Source of the DNA: Faecalimonas umbilicata
GTDB taxonomy: Bacteria; Bacillota; Clostridia; Lachnospirales; Lachnospiraceae
Assembly: GCF_004346095.1 (NCBI RefSeq)
Contig: NZ_SLZV01000010.1
Span: 1-64,000 of the forward strand
Length of the DNA stretch: 64,000 nt
Direction: 5' to 3'
Shown here one piece after another: positions 52,387 to 60,712 of this stretch; the first letter of the stretch is position 1, and each line of letters starts with the position of its first letter. The position numbers and the translations under genes were made by a program. Under the pieces are notes generated by a model. The model was not told where the DNA came from. It did not search any database and saw only the letters and a list, made by a program, of their open reading frames with translations.

Positions 52387-52893
52387 TTAGAAGCCGGCAA
52401 CTTTTCCAAACGTCTCTTTCATCGACTCATACAAATGATCTTCTTCTCCAATACATTTATTCCGAAAATCCATCAGTTCGCACATAATCTTGATAAAAAA
52501 TGTATTGACTTCTTTCTCATATGTATTTTGTTTTACCCGGTCTCTTTCCGGCAGATTTGCTTTCTTTTCTTCTCTTTGTTCTTCTGATACCCTAGCATAA
52601 AGTGTGTGAAGTAAATTTCCATTTGTCACATTGACTACTGACAGATATTTCTCTACCAGCGCCAAGTCTCCATAAGTAACCGCGTTGGAAAAAGCATAAC
52701 GAATAGACTTTTCTACCCTGCAATAATTTGTCTTATTCATACGCGCTACCTTTTCGTATACAATCATCATCTTCGCATTTCTCCATGCCTCGTCTTCTTC
52801 AAATAGTTCCATGATGTCCAGAATATACTTGAATCCTTTCAAATTCGCTGGTATCCCAATCTCCATTAAAATTTCCTGTACCCGTTCTCTCAT
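52387..52893 (-). CDS. stand-alone Spo0A C-terminal-like DNA-binding protein
   Basis: A 168-aa protein with the Spo0A effector-domain fold from the start of the chain: RVQEILMEIGIPANLKGFKY (the EIGxPAxxKG block), YEKVARMNKTNYCRVEKSIR (the recognition-helix region, counterpart of TTASRVERAIRHAIE), and AFSNAVTYGDL. A C-terminal extension of ~60 charged residues follows. There is no receiver domain, so it cannot be phosphorylated like Spo0A. The start at 52893 follows AAAGGAG, within which a perfect 0A box is embedded. It could compete with or bias Spo0A at its target sites (inference). Divergent from an XRE regulator. Confidence 0.8.
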   Translation of the reverse strand: MRERVQEILMEIGIPANLKGFKYILDIMELFEEDEAWRNAKMMIVYEKVARMNKTNYCRVEKSIRYAFSNAVTYGDLALVEKYLSVVNVTNGNLLHTLYARVSEEQREEKKANLPERDRVKQNTYEKEVNTFFIKIMCELMDFRNKCIGEEDHLYESMKETFGKVAGF

Positions 52894-52905
52894 CACTCTA
52901 CTCCT

Positions 52906-52912
52906 TTCGACA
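52906..52912 (-). promoter_or_regulatory. perfect Spo0A box overlapping the ribosome site
   Basis: Minus-strand TGTCGAA, the consensus 0A box, directly joined to AGGAG and 13 bases upstream of the start codon of the Spo0A-C-like gene. It lies downstream of the promoter, where a bound protein would act as a roadblock. Confidence 0.6.
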
Positions 52913-52945
52913 AACTGGTAAATCCTTAGAAAGCACCTGCCCTTT

Positions 52946-52974
52946 ACCCTATCGTATTTGTCTAAAATAGTCAA
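52946..52974 (-). promoter_or_regulatory. promoter of the Spo0A-C-like gene
   Basis: Minus-strand -35 TTGACT (52969-52974), 17 bases, -10 TAGGGT (52946-52951). The -10 is weak. Confidence 0.5.
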
Positions 52975-52982
52975 TCTTTTTG

Positions 52983-53011
52983 TTGACTTTAAAAGAATCT
53001 TGTAATATTAT
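52983..53011 (+). promoter_or_regulatory. sigma-A promoter of the XRE regulator
   Basis: -35 TTGACT (52983-52988), 17 bases, -10 TATTAT (53006-53011). Only 8 bases separate the two divergent -35 elements, so the two regulators share a control region. Confidence 0.78.
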
Positions 53012-53056
53012 GGGTTTGTTTAACAAAATATTATATCATTTTAGGGAGATTTTACA

Positions 53057-53785
53057 ATGAGTTTAGGAGATAGACTGAAAGAACGACGCGTTATGCTGAA
53101 TTTAAGTCGAAAAAAATTAAGCGAGATTACATACATTACTCCACAAGCCCTGGCCAACTACGAAAATGGAATCAGCACTCCGAAATTTGAAATATTAGTC
53201 AGCCTTTTTCAATCATTAGAATGTGACGCCAATTATCTATACCAGGATTATCTGCCTGCCAATCTCCAGACAGACTTTAATATTACAAAAAACGAACAAG
53301 ATCTCATCGAAAAATACCGTCAGCTCAATGACCATGGAAAACATGTAGCCAAACTGATCATTGACGAGGAATATGCCCGTATGCTGGAAGGTCTTCTCCG
53401 GAAAAAACGTGTCTCCTTCCCATGCCTGTTTCCAACCCTTCACAATGCCTGGACATTCCATCTTGATGACTGTTTCTCAAAGGAAGTCAGTATCCTGCCT
53501 AACCATATCACAAGCGAGACTGATTACTGCATCAGAATTCCGGATACGGATATTCTAGAGCCTATTTTTCACTCCAACGATATCCTTGCCGTGAAAAACT
53601 GTCCGGTTCATCACAATGAAATCGGAGTATTCTCCCTTCAGCATAAGATGTGCATTCTGAAATTATATCATATGGGAAATACGATTAAACTGATTCCATT
53701 CCATGTCAATGCAACGCCAATCCATATTCACACGATGAGTGATTTCAAATGTCTGGGGAAAGTTCTCGGTGTTGTGTCTGAATAG
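53057..53785 (+). CDS. XRE-family regulator with degenerate S24/LexA-like domain
   Basis: A 242-aa regulator. The N-terminal helix-turn-helix (residues 5-60) reads LKERRVMLNLSRKKLSEITY and ALANYENGIS. A helical linker is followed by a C-terminal domain (~150-240) with the S24 layout: YCIRIPDTDILEPIFHSNDI, EIGVFSLQHKMCILKLYHMG. In active LexA/CI proteins the first block carries the Ser (GDSM); here it is PDTD, so self-cleavage should not occur, while a Lys is kept in CILKLY. Likely a ligand- or partner-controlled repressor. The start follows TTTAGGGAG. Confidence 0.85.
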   Translation: MSLGDRLKERRVMLNLSRKKLSEITYITPQALANYENGISTPKFEILVSLFQSLECDANYLYQDYLPANLQTDFNITKNEQDLIEKYRQLNDHGKHVAKLIIDEEYARMLEGLLRKKRVSFPCLFPTLHNAWTFHLDDCFSKEVSILPNHITSETDYCIRIPDTDILEPIFHSNDILAVKNCPVHHNEIGVFSLQHKMCILKLYHMGNTIKLIPFHVNATPIHIHTMSDFKCLGKVLGVVSE

Positions 53786-53965
53786 GTCGAATAGTTCTCT
53801 TTGTGAACAGTCCTTCATTTTTTCTTCTTATTTTATTCACAATCCTTTTATTTTTTGCACACACAATCAACACATTTTTCCAGTATAGTTATTATTGTAA
53901 TAAATATTACTGAAGCAACATTCATAATACTATTACTAATAACATCTTTTTCATAACTTTTCTCC

Positions 53966-54000
53966 AAGAACTGCGTCCCCAACGCAGTTCTTATTTTTTT
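53966..54000 (+). terminator. intrinsic terminator after the XRE regulator
   Basis: AAGAACTGCGT (53966-53976), CCCC-type loop, ACGCAGTTCTT (53982-53992), then ATTTTTTT. The 180-base stretch before it (53786-53965) is A/T-rich, with no gene and only a short GTAATA/TATTAC palindrome. Confidence 0.9.
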
Positions 54001-54012
54001 CTCTACACTATT

Positions 54013-55056
54013 TTACAAGTCATCGACCAGCGCACTGCTCTTTGCATAAGCGGTGCTTTTTGCCTCAAAGAAATCTGTTTTGATCATATTTGCATTGGAA
54101 AACTGACTGACCCATCCCATACTCTCCGGCTCTTTTTCATGCCCTTCATAAATTGGCGCAAGCCCAAGATTTTTGCAGCGCAGATTGCCCAGATATTTCA
54201 CATAATCTGTGATCATGTCACAGCTCAGTCCACTCACTGCATCGCCGATCACATAATGCCCCCATGCAATCTCCTGCTCACAGCCTTCTCGGATCATCTG
54301 ACGATATTCTTTTTCCTTCTCCTCGCTGAATAATTCTGGAAGTTCTTTTCTGAGTTCTCTTAGAATATTGGTAAATAGCCATAAATGTGTGTTCTCATCT
54401 CGATTGATGTAACGAATTTCCTGCACGGAACCTGTCATCTTCTGATTTCGCCCAAGATTATAGAAAAACATGAACCCACTGTAAAAATAAATCCCCTCCA
54501 AAATATAGTTTGCGATCATCGTCCGCACAAATGCTTCCAGACTTTTCTCTCTCTGAAATTCATTGTACAGATTTCCGATAAATTCATTTCGACTCAGCAG
54601 ATGCGGATCGTCTTTCCACTGATACAGCACTTCATTTCTCTCCTGCGGCTCACAGATCGTATCCAGCATATAACTATAACTCTGACTGTGCACTGCCTCC
54701 TGAAATGCCTGGATCGACAGGCACAGATTTACTTCATTTGCTGTAATATATTCGCTGATGTTCGGCAGATTCGCAGTCTGAATACTGTCCAGAAATACAA
54801 GAAATGATAAAATCTTATCGTATGCTCGCCGTTCCGGTGCCGGAAGCGTGCGATAATCCCTGACATCCGCACCAAGATTAATCTCCTCCGGAATCCAGAA
54901 ATTATTCATTGCCTGCCGGTACCAGTCACTCACCCAGCTATATTTCATATTGTTGAAATCATTTAAGTTTGTCGTATTTCCCCCGACAATCCGGCGCAGG
55001 CGTACTTCCGTATCCCCTGCCGGATTAAACAGCGGTTTTTTCTTTAACTCTGCCAT
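54013..55056 (-). CDS. nrdB: class I ribonucleotide reductase, small (radical) subunit
   Basis: A 347-aa diiron/radical subunit that powers reduction of ribonucleotides in NrdA. Metal ligands: Asp in FLVFLDSIQ, Glu/His in EAVHSQSY, Glu in EGIYFYSGF, Glu/His in RDENTHLWLF. The radical Tyr lies four residues after the first His (HSQSY), so this is a tyrosyl-radical type. The start at 55056 follows AAAGGAG; the longer frame overlaps nrdA. It is co-transcribed with nrdA (44-base gap) under two NrdR boxes. It needs oxygen to form its radical, so this anaerobe presumably uses it at low oxygen. Confidence 0.95.
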   Translation of the reverse strand: MAELKKKPLFNPAGDTEVRLRRIVGGNTTNLNDFNNMKYSWVSDWYRQAMNNFWIPEEINLGADVRDYRTLPAPERRAYDKILSFLVFLDSIQTANLPNISEYITANEVNLCLSIQAFQEAVHSQSYSYMLDTICEPQERNEVLYQWKDDPHLLSRNEFIGNLYNEFQREKSLEAFVRTMIANYILEGIYFYSGFMFFYNLGRNQKMTGSVQEIRYINRDENTHLWLFTNILRELRKELPELFSEEKEKEYRQMIREGCEQEIAWGHYVIGDAVSGLSCDMITDYVKYLGNLRCKNLGLAPIYEGHEKEPESMGWVSQFSNANMIKTDFFEAKSTAYAKSSALVDDL

Positions 55057-55100
55057 TTGATTCGTTCTCTCCTTTTCTCTTTTCTCCCAGGCACTCTCTC

Positions 55101-57353
55101 CTACGCAGAACACACTTCACACTCTTCCACTTCCAGACTCTTAGAACGGATATAGTAGATCGTTTTGACTCCCTCTTCCCACGCAAGCAAATATAGATGC
55201 AATACTTTTCGGAACGTATACTCATTTGTAATATAAAGATTCATACTCTGCGCCTGATCAATGTAGCGTTGCCTTACTCCGCAGGCACGGACAGACCAAG
55301 TCTGATCGATATGGTGTGCATTCTTGTAATACCAGAACGTATCCATTGTAAGCTCCGGCGCCACACGCGGAAGAATTCCACTTTTCTTTTCCTCAAGAAA
55401 ATACCTGCTCATGACCGGGTCAATCCCCGCTGTCGTTCCGGCAATCATACTTGTACTTCCTGTCGGCGCGATCGCCATCAGATACCCATTTCGCATTCCA
55501 TTTTCCATGACCTTTTTTGCCAGCTTTTTCCATCGGTCTTCGGTCAGATGTCTCTCTGCAAAATATTCTCCGGTCTGCCATTTACTTCCTTCAAAATAGG
55601 TGTAGCACCCTTTCTCCTTTGCAAGTTCTGCACTTGCTTCCACCGCTGCATAATGGATCTCTGCAAATACACGCTCTGCGAATGCCAGATGTTCTTCGCT
55701 CTCCCATGGAATCTCATTTTTCGCCAGCATATGATGGTAACCACTTACCCCAAGCCCGATTGGGCGATATTTCTCATTGTTAATCTTCGCGTATGGTACC
55801 GGAAAAAAGTTCAGATCAATGACATTGTCCAGCGCACGCACTGCCGTCTTCGTGATCTCTGCCAACGCTTCCTTGTTATTGACATCGATCCTTCCAAGAG
55901 AGAGACTTGCAAGATTACATACAACAAATTCTCCCGGCTTTGTGACTGTCACAACAACCTGCTCGCCGTCAATCTCTGTAATCTTTTCCTCTGTCACTTC
56001 CATCTCACTCATATTCTGGGCAATCTCTGTACAGAGATTGCTGCAATAAATGATTCCCTTATGGCTGTTTGGATTTGCCCGGTTGACATGATCTCTGTTA
56101 AATGCGAATGGCGTCCCTGTCTCCACAACGCTTTTAATGATCATCCGAATCACATCCTTGATCGGAATGACTCTCTTTTGGATCTCCGGATCCGCCACAC
56201 AGTCGAGATATTTTTTCTTCCATTCTTCTCCAAAAGAATCTTCCAGTGCATATCCCTTTTTCTTCAAGATCTCATGCGGACACATCAAATACCATTCTCC
56301 CTCAAGATTATCTCTCGCCTGTTCCCAGAAATAATCCGGATAGCATACTCCCGGGAAAATATCATGCGCCTTCATTCGGTCATCTCCGTTATTTGTCCGC
56401 AAGTTGAGAAATTCTGGAAGATCCCGATGCCACACATCAAGATAGACCGCTGCTGCTCCCTGACGAACCCCAAGCTGATCGACTGCAACTGCCGTGTCAT
56501 TGACCAGACGGATCCAGCGGATCACACCTCCTGCTGCTCCCTCAAATCCACGGATCGGGCTTCCGCTTGCACGCACTTTTCCAAAATACATTCCCATTCC
56601 GCCGCCAAGTTTGCTGACTTTCGCAAAATTATCAATACTCTTATAAATTCCATCCAGACTGTCCGGCACTGTATCGATAAAGCAGGAAGAAAGCTGGTGG
56701 TGCGGCTTTCTCGCATTGGCAAGTGTCGGTGTCGCCACCGTCACCTGCAGCTTGCTTAACATATTATAAAACTTCTCCACCCATCCAGACCGATCACATG
56801 GTTCCTTCATCGCCAGATGCATCGCAATCCCGAGAAACATCTCCTGCGGACTCTCTAACAGAATGCCCTTCTGATCTCGGATCACATAACGATTCAGAAG
56901 CAGTTCCAGCCCCGAATAATTAAAAAGATGATCCCGTTCCTCCCGCATTAATTTTTCAAATGCTGTGATCTCTTCCTCCGTATAATTTTCTAAAATATAA
57001 GCACCGTACAGATTCTCTTTTGTCAGATAACATATTTTCTCATAAAAAGAATTCACGTTCCGCTGTTTCATCTGTTCTTTCAACTCATTTCGAAATGTTA
57101 CCAGGCGAATCCGCGCTGCGATCATCTCCCATTTCGGTGCCTCCTGCGTCGTCAATTCCACTGCCGCTTTGAGGAGCATCTTCATTTGTTCCTCTCCCGA
57201 AAACCCTGTTTTATAGAATGTATGGTATTTTTCTTCCAGTTTTTCCAAGCTATATACCGGATCCAGAAATTCCCTGCTGATGTCTGAAAATACTTCCTGA
57301 AGTCCTTCTGTTTCCGGAAAATCGTAGTTTTTTCCTTCTTGATTTATATTCAT
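55101..57353 (-). CDS. nrdA: class I ribonucleotide reductase, large (catalytic) subunit
   Basis: A 750-aa catalytic subunit that makes deoxyribonucleotides. Active-site residues: Cys in LSSCFIDTV, Cys in NLCTEIAQN, the radical-relay YY in KTIYYIR, and the C-terminal redox pair in EECEVC that accepts electrons from thioredoxin. Specificity loop region VRASGSPIRGFEGAAGG. The usual N-terminal ATP-cone of NrdA is not present: residues 1-80 go straight into EAPKWEMIAARIRLVTF. Overall activity is therefore probably not switched by dATP through this subunit. The start is preceded by a GAGG-type site. Confidence 0.95.
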   Translation of the reverse strand: MNINQEGKNYDFPETEGLQEVFSDISREFLDPVYSLEKLEEKYHTFYKTGFSGEEQMKMLLKAAVELTTQEAPKWEMIAARIRLVTFRNELKEQMKQRNVNSFYEKICYLTKENLYGAYILENYTEEEITAFEKLMREERDHLFNYSGLELLLNRYVIRDQKGILLESPQEMFLGIAMHLAMKEPCDRSGWVEKFYNMLSKLQVTVATPTLANARKPHHQLSSCFIDTVPDSLDGIYKSIDNFAKVSKLGGGMGMYFGKVRASGSPIRGFEGAAGGVIRWIRLVNDTAVAVDQLGVRQGAAAVYLDVWHRDLPEFLNLRTNNGDDRMKAHDIFPGVCYPDYFWEQARDNLEGEWYLMCPHEILKKKGYALEDSFGEEWKKKYLDCVADPEIQKRVIPIKDVIRMIIKSVVETGTPFAFNRDHVNRANPNSHKGIIYCSNLCTEIAQNMSEMEVTEEKITEIDGEQVVVTVTKPGEFVVCNLASLSLGRIDVNNKEALAEITKTAVRALDNVIDLNFFPVPYAKINNEKYRPIGLGVSGYHHMLAKNEIPWESEEHLAFAERVFAEIHYAAVEASAELAKEKGCYTYFEGSKWQTGEYFAERHLTEDRWKKLAKKVMENGMRNGYLMAIAPTGSTSMIAGTTAGIDPVMSRYFLEEKKSGILPRVAPELTMDTFWYYKNAHHIDQTWSVRACGVRQRYIDQAQSMNLYITNEYTFRKVLHLYLLAWEEGVKTIYYIRSKSLEVEECEVCSA

Positions 57354-57368
57354 TTCTTATATCGCCTC

Positions 57369-57416
57369 ACACTATTTATTGTATCACTTTCTTGATATTA
57401 CCACAATATATAGTGC
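57369..57416 (-). promoter_or_regulatory. nrdAB promoter with two NrdR boxes
   Basis: Two 16-bp NrdR-type palindromes: ACACTATTTATTGTAT (57369-57384) and CCACAATATATAGTGC (57401-57416). Centres are 32 bp apart, three helical turns, as NrdR requires. Between and within them lies the promoter on the minus strand: -35 TTGTGG (57401-57406), 17 bases, -10 TACAAT (57378-57383). Each box covers one promoter element. Confidence 0.9.
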
Positions 57417-57496
57417 TTCGCAAGATTTTTTTCCTGCTTGTCCTGCGAAAAAATAATTGATAGCTTCTTACGAATATGCTTAAAATAATTTTCAGA

Positions 57497-57931
57497 TTAC
57501 AAATAAATTCGGAGATCCTCTGCAAGTTTTTCCTCCAGGCGAATCAGTTTTCTGGCAATCTCCTTCACTTTCCATTCCGCTTCAGGATACTCATTCAAAT
57601 ATCTCCCAAGAGACTTCACTCCCATATTACAGCCATCTGTGATCAGATCTGCGATTGTTGCATCAGACTCATTCCATACAAGCCTGACATTAGTCTTCAC
57701 CCACGACATTCCCTTCGCCATCATTCCAGGCTCTTTTCCCTCATCCTGATATTCCTTCAATATTTCCTGGATTTCTTTTTCCAGCTTCTCATGTTTTTCC
57801 ATACAGTCAGACAGGCATTGGTACAAATTCTTCTCGTGTACATATTCCAACACTTCCTCAATCGAAGAAATTCCCATTTTAATCCCTGCATCACATTCTC
57901 TTAATAATTTAATTGTATCCGGTTCTACCAT
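57497..57931 (-). CDS. DUF2383-like helical protein
   Basis: A 144-aa all-helical soluble protein resembling the DUF2383 four-helix bundles (ferritin-like in shape). It begins MVEPDTIKLLRECDAGIKMG, and includes CLSDCMEKHEKLEKEIQEIL and NESDATIADLITDGCNMGVK. The start at 57931 follows AAAGGTGGAAATAAAA; the frame upstream overlaps the dehydrogenase end. It is coupled to the dehydrogenase-like gene. Family assignment is tentative and function unknown. Confidence 0.75.
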   Translation of the reverse strand: MVEPDTIKLLRECDAGIKMGISSIEEVLEYVHEKNLYQCLSDCMEKHEKLEKEIQEILKEYQDEGKEPGMMAKGMSWVKTNVRLVWNESDATIADLITDGCNMGVKSLGRYLNEYPEAEWKVKEIARKLIRLEEKLAEDLRIYL

Positions 57932-57979
57932 TTTTATTTCCACCTTTCTCTTTCTTTTGGTGAAAGTATACCCGATCAA

Positions 57980-58891
57980 CTAAAAAATATTCCCACTACA
58001 GTATCTCTCCAGATTTTCAAGTACTTTCTTATTCAGCCGAATTACGGCCTGCCTTGTCATCCCAGATGAACGCTTCTGACACCTGACATTTTCCCGCGCA
58101 AGAAGCGATTCTTCTCCAAGTCCCATCAGGGTGTCACAAAAATACCAGGTATTGTTCCGGTCCAGCCATTTCTCAATCGCACGCTGCTCAAAACAAGGGC
58201 TCAGCGCTGTGTTAAATAAAATCGTATTTTCCCCGAGTGCCTCAAACTCTTCCTCATATAACAACGTCACATTTTTACTCAGACAACTACAAACGACATC
58301 ACTTTCTTTTAATAACTCTGAAAGTTCACAGTAACGATACCCCTCCTGCTCTTCCAGTTCCGGTTTTCTCGTCCGGCTGTAATAACTGATCTGTGCTCCC
58401 ATTGCGCCTAATGCTCTTGCGACTGCCTGCGCGCTTGCCCCAAGCCCAAGTAATCCGATCCTCGCACCGGAAATCTCCGAACTTTCTCCTAAAAGAGGTG
58501 GATGCCCATCTGCCTCGTGAAGCCGTCCGATCAAGTTCATCAGCACATACTCTGCTACGCCTTCATCACCGTAATCCCGGATTCCTGTCACTGTGATTCC
58601 ATGTTCTCTTGCATAAGCAATATCCACATTAGAACTTTCCTCTGAATACAGACTGCAGCACATCCCAATGTATACAAGATTTGGGCACTTTGCTAAGATT
58701 TCCTCCCCGATTGCATGTGTATAACTGACAAATACCGCATCTGCATCTCCGATTCTTTCTACAATCTCCTCTGCACTCTCTGGCTGCGAATCAAAGAAAA
58801 TGATTTCCTCGCAAAATTCCTTCAATTTTTCTTTACTCTCTTCCAAAATAGAAACCGGCTGGATTGCCACAAGTTTTTTTATTTTTTTCAT
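57980..58891 (-). CDS. D-2-hydroxyacid dehydrogenase-like protein, degenerate active site
   Basis: A 303-aa protein with the D-isomer-specific dehydrogenase fold: a flavodoxin-like outer domain (VFVSYTHAIGEEILAKCPNL) and an NAD-binding Rossmann domain (GLLGLGASAQAVARALGAMG) flanked by family landmarks (GIRDYGDEGVAEYVLMNLIG, VCSCLSKNVTLLYEEEF). The INTxRGxxVD catalytic Arg region reads FNTALSPCFEQRA and the C-terminal TPHxA His is not evident, so classical catalysis is doubtful. The start at 58891 follows GGGAAGGAAG. An extended -10 (TGCTATAAT, 58932-58940) lies upstream. It may bind NAD or act on another substrate. Confidence 0.75.
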   Translation of the reverse strand: MKKIKKLVAIQPVSILEESKEKLKEFCEEIIFFDSQPESAEEIVERIGDADAVFVSYTHAIGEEILAKCPNLVYIGMCCSLYSEESSNVDIAYAREHGITVTGIRDYGDEGVAEYVLMNLIGRLHEADGHPPLLGESSEISGARIGLLGLGASAQAVARALGAMGAQISYYSRTRKPELEEQEGYRYCELSELLKESDVVCSCLSKNVTLLYEEEFEALGENTILFNTALSPCFEQRAIEKWLDRNNTWYFCDTLMGLGEESLLARENVRCQKRSSGMTRQAVIRLNKKVLENLERYCSGNIF

Positions 58892-58931
58892 AAGTTCTTC
58901 CTTCCCTTCCATATGTTTCAGCTATTATTTT

Positions 58932-58940
58932 ATTATAGCA
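58932..58940 (-). promoter_or_regulatory. extended -10 promoter of the dehydrogenase-like gene
   Basis: TGCTATAAT on the minus strand, a consensus extended -10; the -35 at 17 bases is poor. Confidence 0.5.
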
Positions 58941-58993
58941 CCGGATGTGACTTTGTCCTATTGGAAACAAAAAAGAAATCTATTTTCAAAACA

Positions 58994-59040
58994 TAAAAAT
59001 AAGAGCTATGCTTCACCTCACTGCATCCCATAGCTCTTAT
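58994..59040 (-). terminator. intrinsic terminator after rlmD
   Basis: Perfect 12-bp stem ATAAGAGCTATG (58999-59010) with CATAGCTCTTAT (59029-59040), followed on the minus strand by TTTTTATG. Confidence 0.9.
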
Positions 59041-59068
59041 ATTCCTTATTATTTTAATCTCTTCTCAA

Positions 59069-60469
59069 TTATTTCTTCCCTCTACTCCTCTGCAACAATG
59101 TCACGCATTCTGTGTGAACGGTATTCGGGAACTGATCAACTACCTGTACTTTTTCCAACGCATACCCTTCCCCGCATAGATATTTTAAATCTCTTGCCAA
59201 TGTAGCAGAATCGCAGCTGACATAGACAATTCTGTCTGGCTGCATTTTTACCATTGTTTCAAGCAGCGCTTCCTCGCACCCTTTTCTCGGCGGATCGACA
59301 ACAATCACATCGGCATGTGCCTGCTGCCCCGGATGTTCTTTCGCATAATTTTCATAATATGCCGGAAGTATTTCTTCTGCTTTCCCGACAAAAAATTCTG
59401 CATTTTTCATATCATTTAATTCTGCATTTTGTTTGGCATCTTCAATCGCCTGCGGTACAATCTCAACACCGTACACCTGCTTTGCCTTTTGTGCCAGGAA
59501 AAGAGAAATCGTTCCGATTCCGCAGTACAGATCCCACACGGTTTCTTCTCCGGTCAGCCCTGCATATTCTAATGCATATTTATAAAGCTTTTCGGTCTGT
59601 ACCGGATTCACCTGATAGAACGACAGTGGAGAAATCTGGTATTTTACATTTCCAATATAATCGGTAATGTAACCATCTCCCCAAAGTACTTCTATCTCTT
59701 TTCCCATAATGACATTTGTATTTTCTTTGTTCTTGCTGAAAGTTATACTCCTCATGCCCTCGATTTGAGATAACTTATCCACAAATTTGTCCGCACATGG
59801 CAGGTTATCCCCATTGATCACAAAGCAAACCATAATCTCTTTTGTCGTAAATCCATAGCGGATTAAAATGTGGCGCACCAGTCCGCTGCAATCCTGCTCG
59901 TTATACGCCGGGATATGGTTCTCATTCATGATCGAAAGAATCTCCTCTAAAATCTGCTGATTCTGAGAAACCCCCAGCGCACAATCTGTATTCGGGATGA
60001 TCTGATGTGTCCTTCCCGCATAGAATCCGGTGACTGCCTTGCCATCCTTGTCCGTCCCAACCGGGAACTGCGCTTTATTCCGGTAATGAAACGGCTCATC
60101 CATCCCACACACCGGCTGCGTGATCTTTTCTAATACTTCCGGCGCAAATCCTCCGATCCGTTCCAGATTTCCAATAACTTTTTTCTGCTTGAACTGTAAC
60201 TGTTCCTGATAATCCATCTCCTGGATCTGACATCCTCCACACTGTTTTGCGACCAGACATTTTGCTTCTACACGATTTTTTGAAGGTTCAATAACACGAA
60301 GCAACTTCGCATATCCATAGTTCTTTTTCGCCTTCATCACTTTCACTTCCACAAGATCTCCCATCACAGTATCCTTGATAAACAGTGTATATCCGTCTGC
60401 TTTTCCGATTCCCTCTCCGTTGATCCCGATATCCTCGATCTTCACGACCGCTGTATCATTTTTCTTCAT
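59069..60469 (-). CDS. rlmD: 23S rRNA (uracil-C5)-methyltransferase RlmD
   Basis: A 466-aa RNA m5U methyltransferase. The N-terminal TRAM domain (residues 1-60, VVKIEDIGINGEGIGKADGY) binds RNA. Cluster-binding cysteines lie in CLVAKQCGGCQIQ and NTDCALG (4Fe-4S). The SAM site is VWDLYCGIGTISLFLA, and catalytic VDPPRKGCEEALL and YVSCDSATLARDL carry the nucleophilic Cys. Specificity within the RlmD/RlmCD/TrmA group (23S U747, U1939 or tRNA U54) cannot be settled by sequence alone. The start follows AGGAAGATC. Confidence 0.92.
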   Translation of the reverse strand: MKKNDTAVVKIEDIGINGEGIGKADGYTLFIKDTVMGDLVEVKVMKAKKNYGYAKLLRVIEPSKNRVEAKCLVAKQCGGCQIQEMDYQEQLQFKQKKVIGNLERIGGFAPEVLEKITQPVCGMDEPFHYRNKAQFPVGTDKDGKAVTGFYAGRTHQIIPNTDCALGVSQNQQILEEILSIMNENHIPAYNEQDCSGLVRHILIRYGFTTKEIMVCFVINGDNLPCADKFVDKLSQIEGMRSITFSKNKENTNVIMGKEIEVLWGDGYITDYIGNVKYQISPLSFYQVNPVQTEKLYKYALEYAGLTGEETVWDLYCGIGTISLFLAQKAKQVYGVEIVPQAIEDAKQNAELNDMKNAEFFVGKAEEILPAYYENYAKEHPGQQAHADVIVVDPPRKGCEEALLETMVKMQPDRIVYVSCDSATLARDLKYLCGEGYALEKVQVVDQFPNTVHTECVTLLQRSRGKK

Positions 60470-60594
60470 GATCTTCCTCCTACTATAAAATTGTATCCGT
60501 TTCCAACTTCTCTTTGCCTCTTTGGCATTTTCATCACTGCTCGCGCGCGAAGTGTGTTTTTTTACATAAGAATTTCCTATGTAACAAAGAAAGC

Positions 60595-60687
60595 GGGTGC
60601 CGCAAAATCAATTTCTTAGACATGGTATAGTTCATCTCTGATTCGATGCAATCTATATCTTGTTGAAATTCTCTGTTTTGCAGCACC
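60595..60687. repeat. long imperfect inverted repeat (MITE-like or structured RNA)
   Basis: GGGTGCCGCAAAA (60595-60607) and TTTTGCAGCACCC (60675-60687) are complementary with one mismatch, and the pairing continues inward with ATTTC/GAAAT and TATAG/CTATA, giving arms of about 37 bases around a ~20-base centre. It is followed on the plus strand by TTTTT, away from the direction of the flanking genes. It fills most of the gap between rlmD and yhaM and has the look of a miniature mobile or dispersed repeat. Confidence 0.6.
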
Positions 60688-60712
60688 CTTTTTCATCTCT
60701 CTGTTTTTATTT

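Noticed and set aside
53786-53965. Small RNA gene ending at the 53966 terminator
   Set aside because: No promoter with acceptable -35 and -10 spacing was found; it is more simply the 3' untranslated region of the XRE gene.
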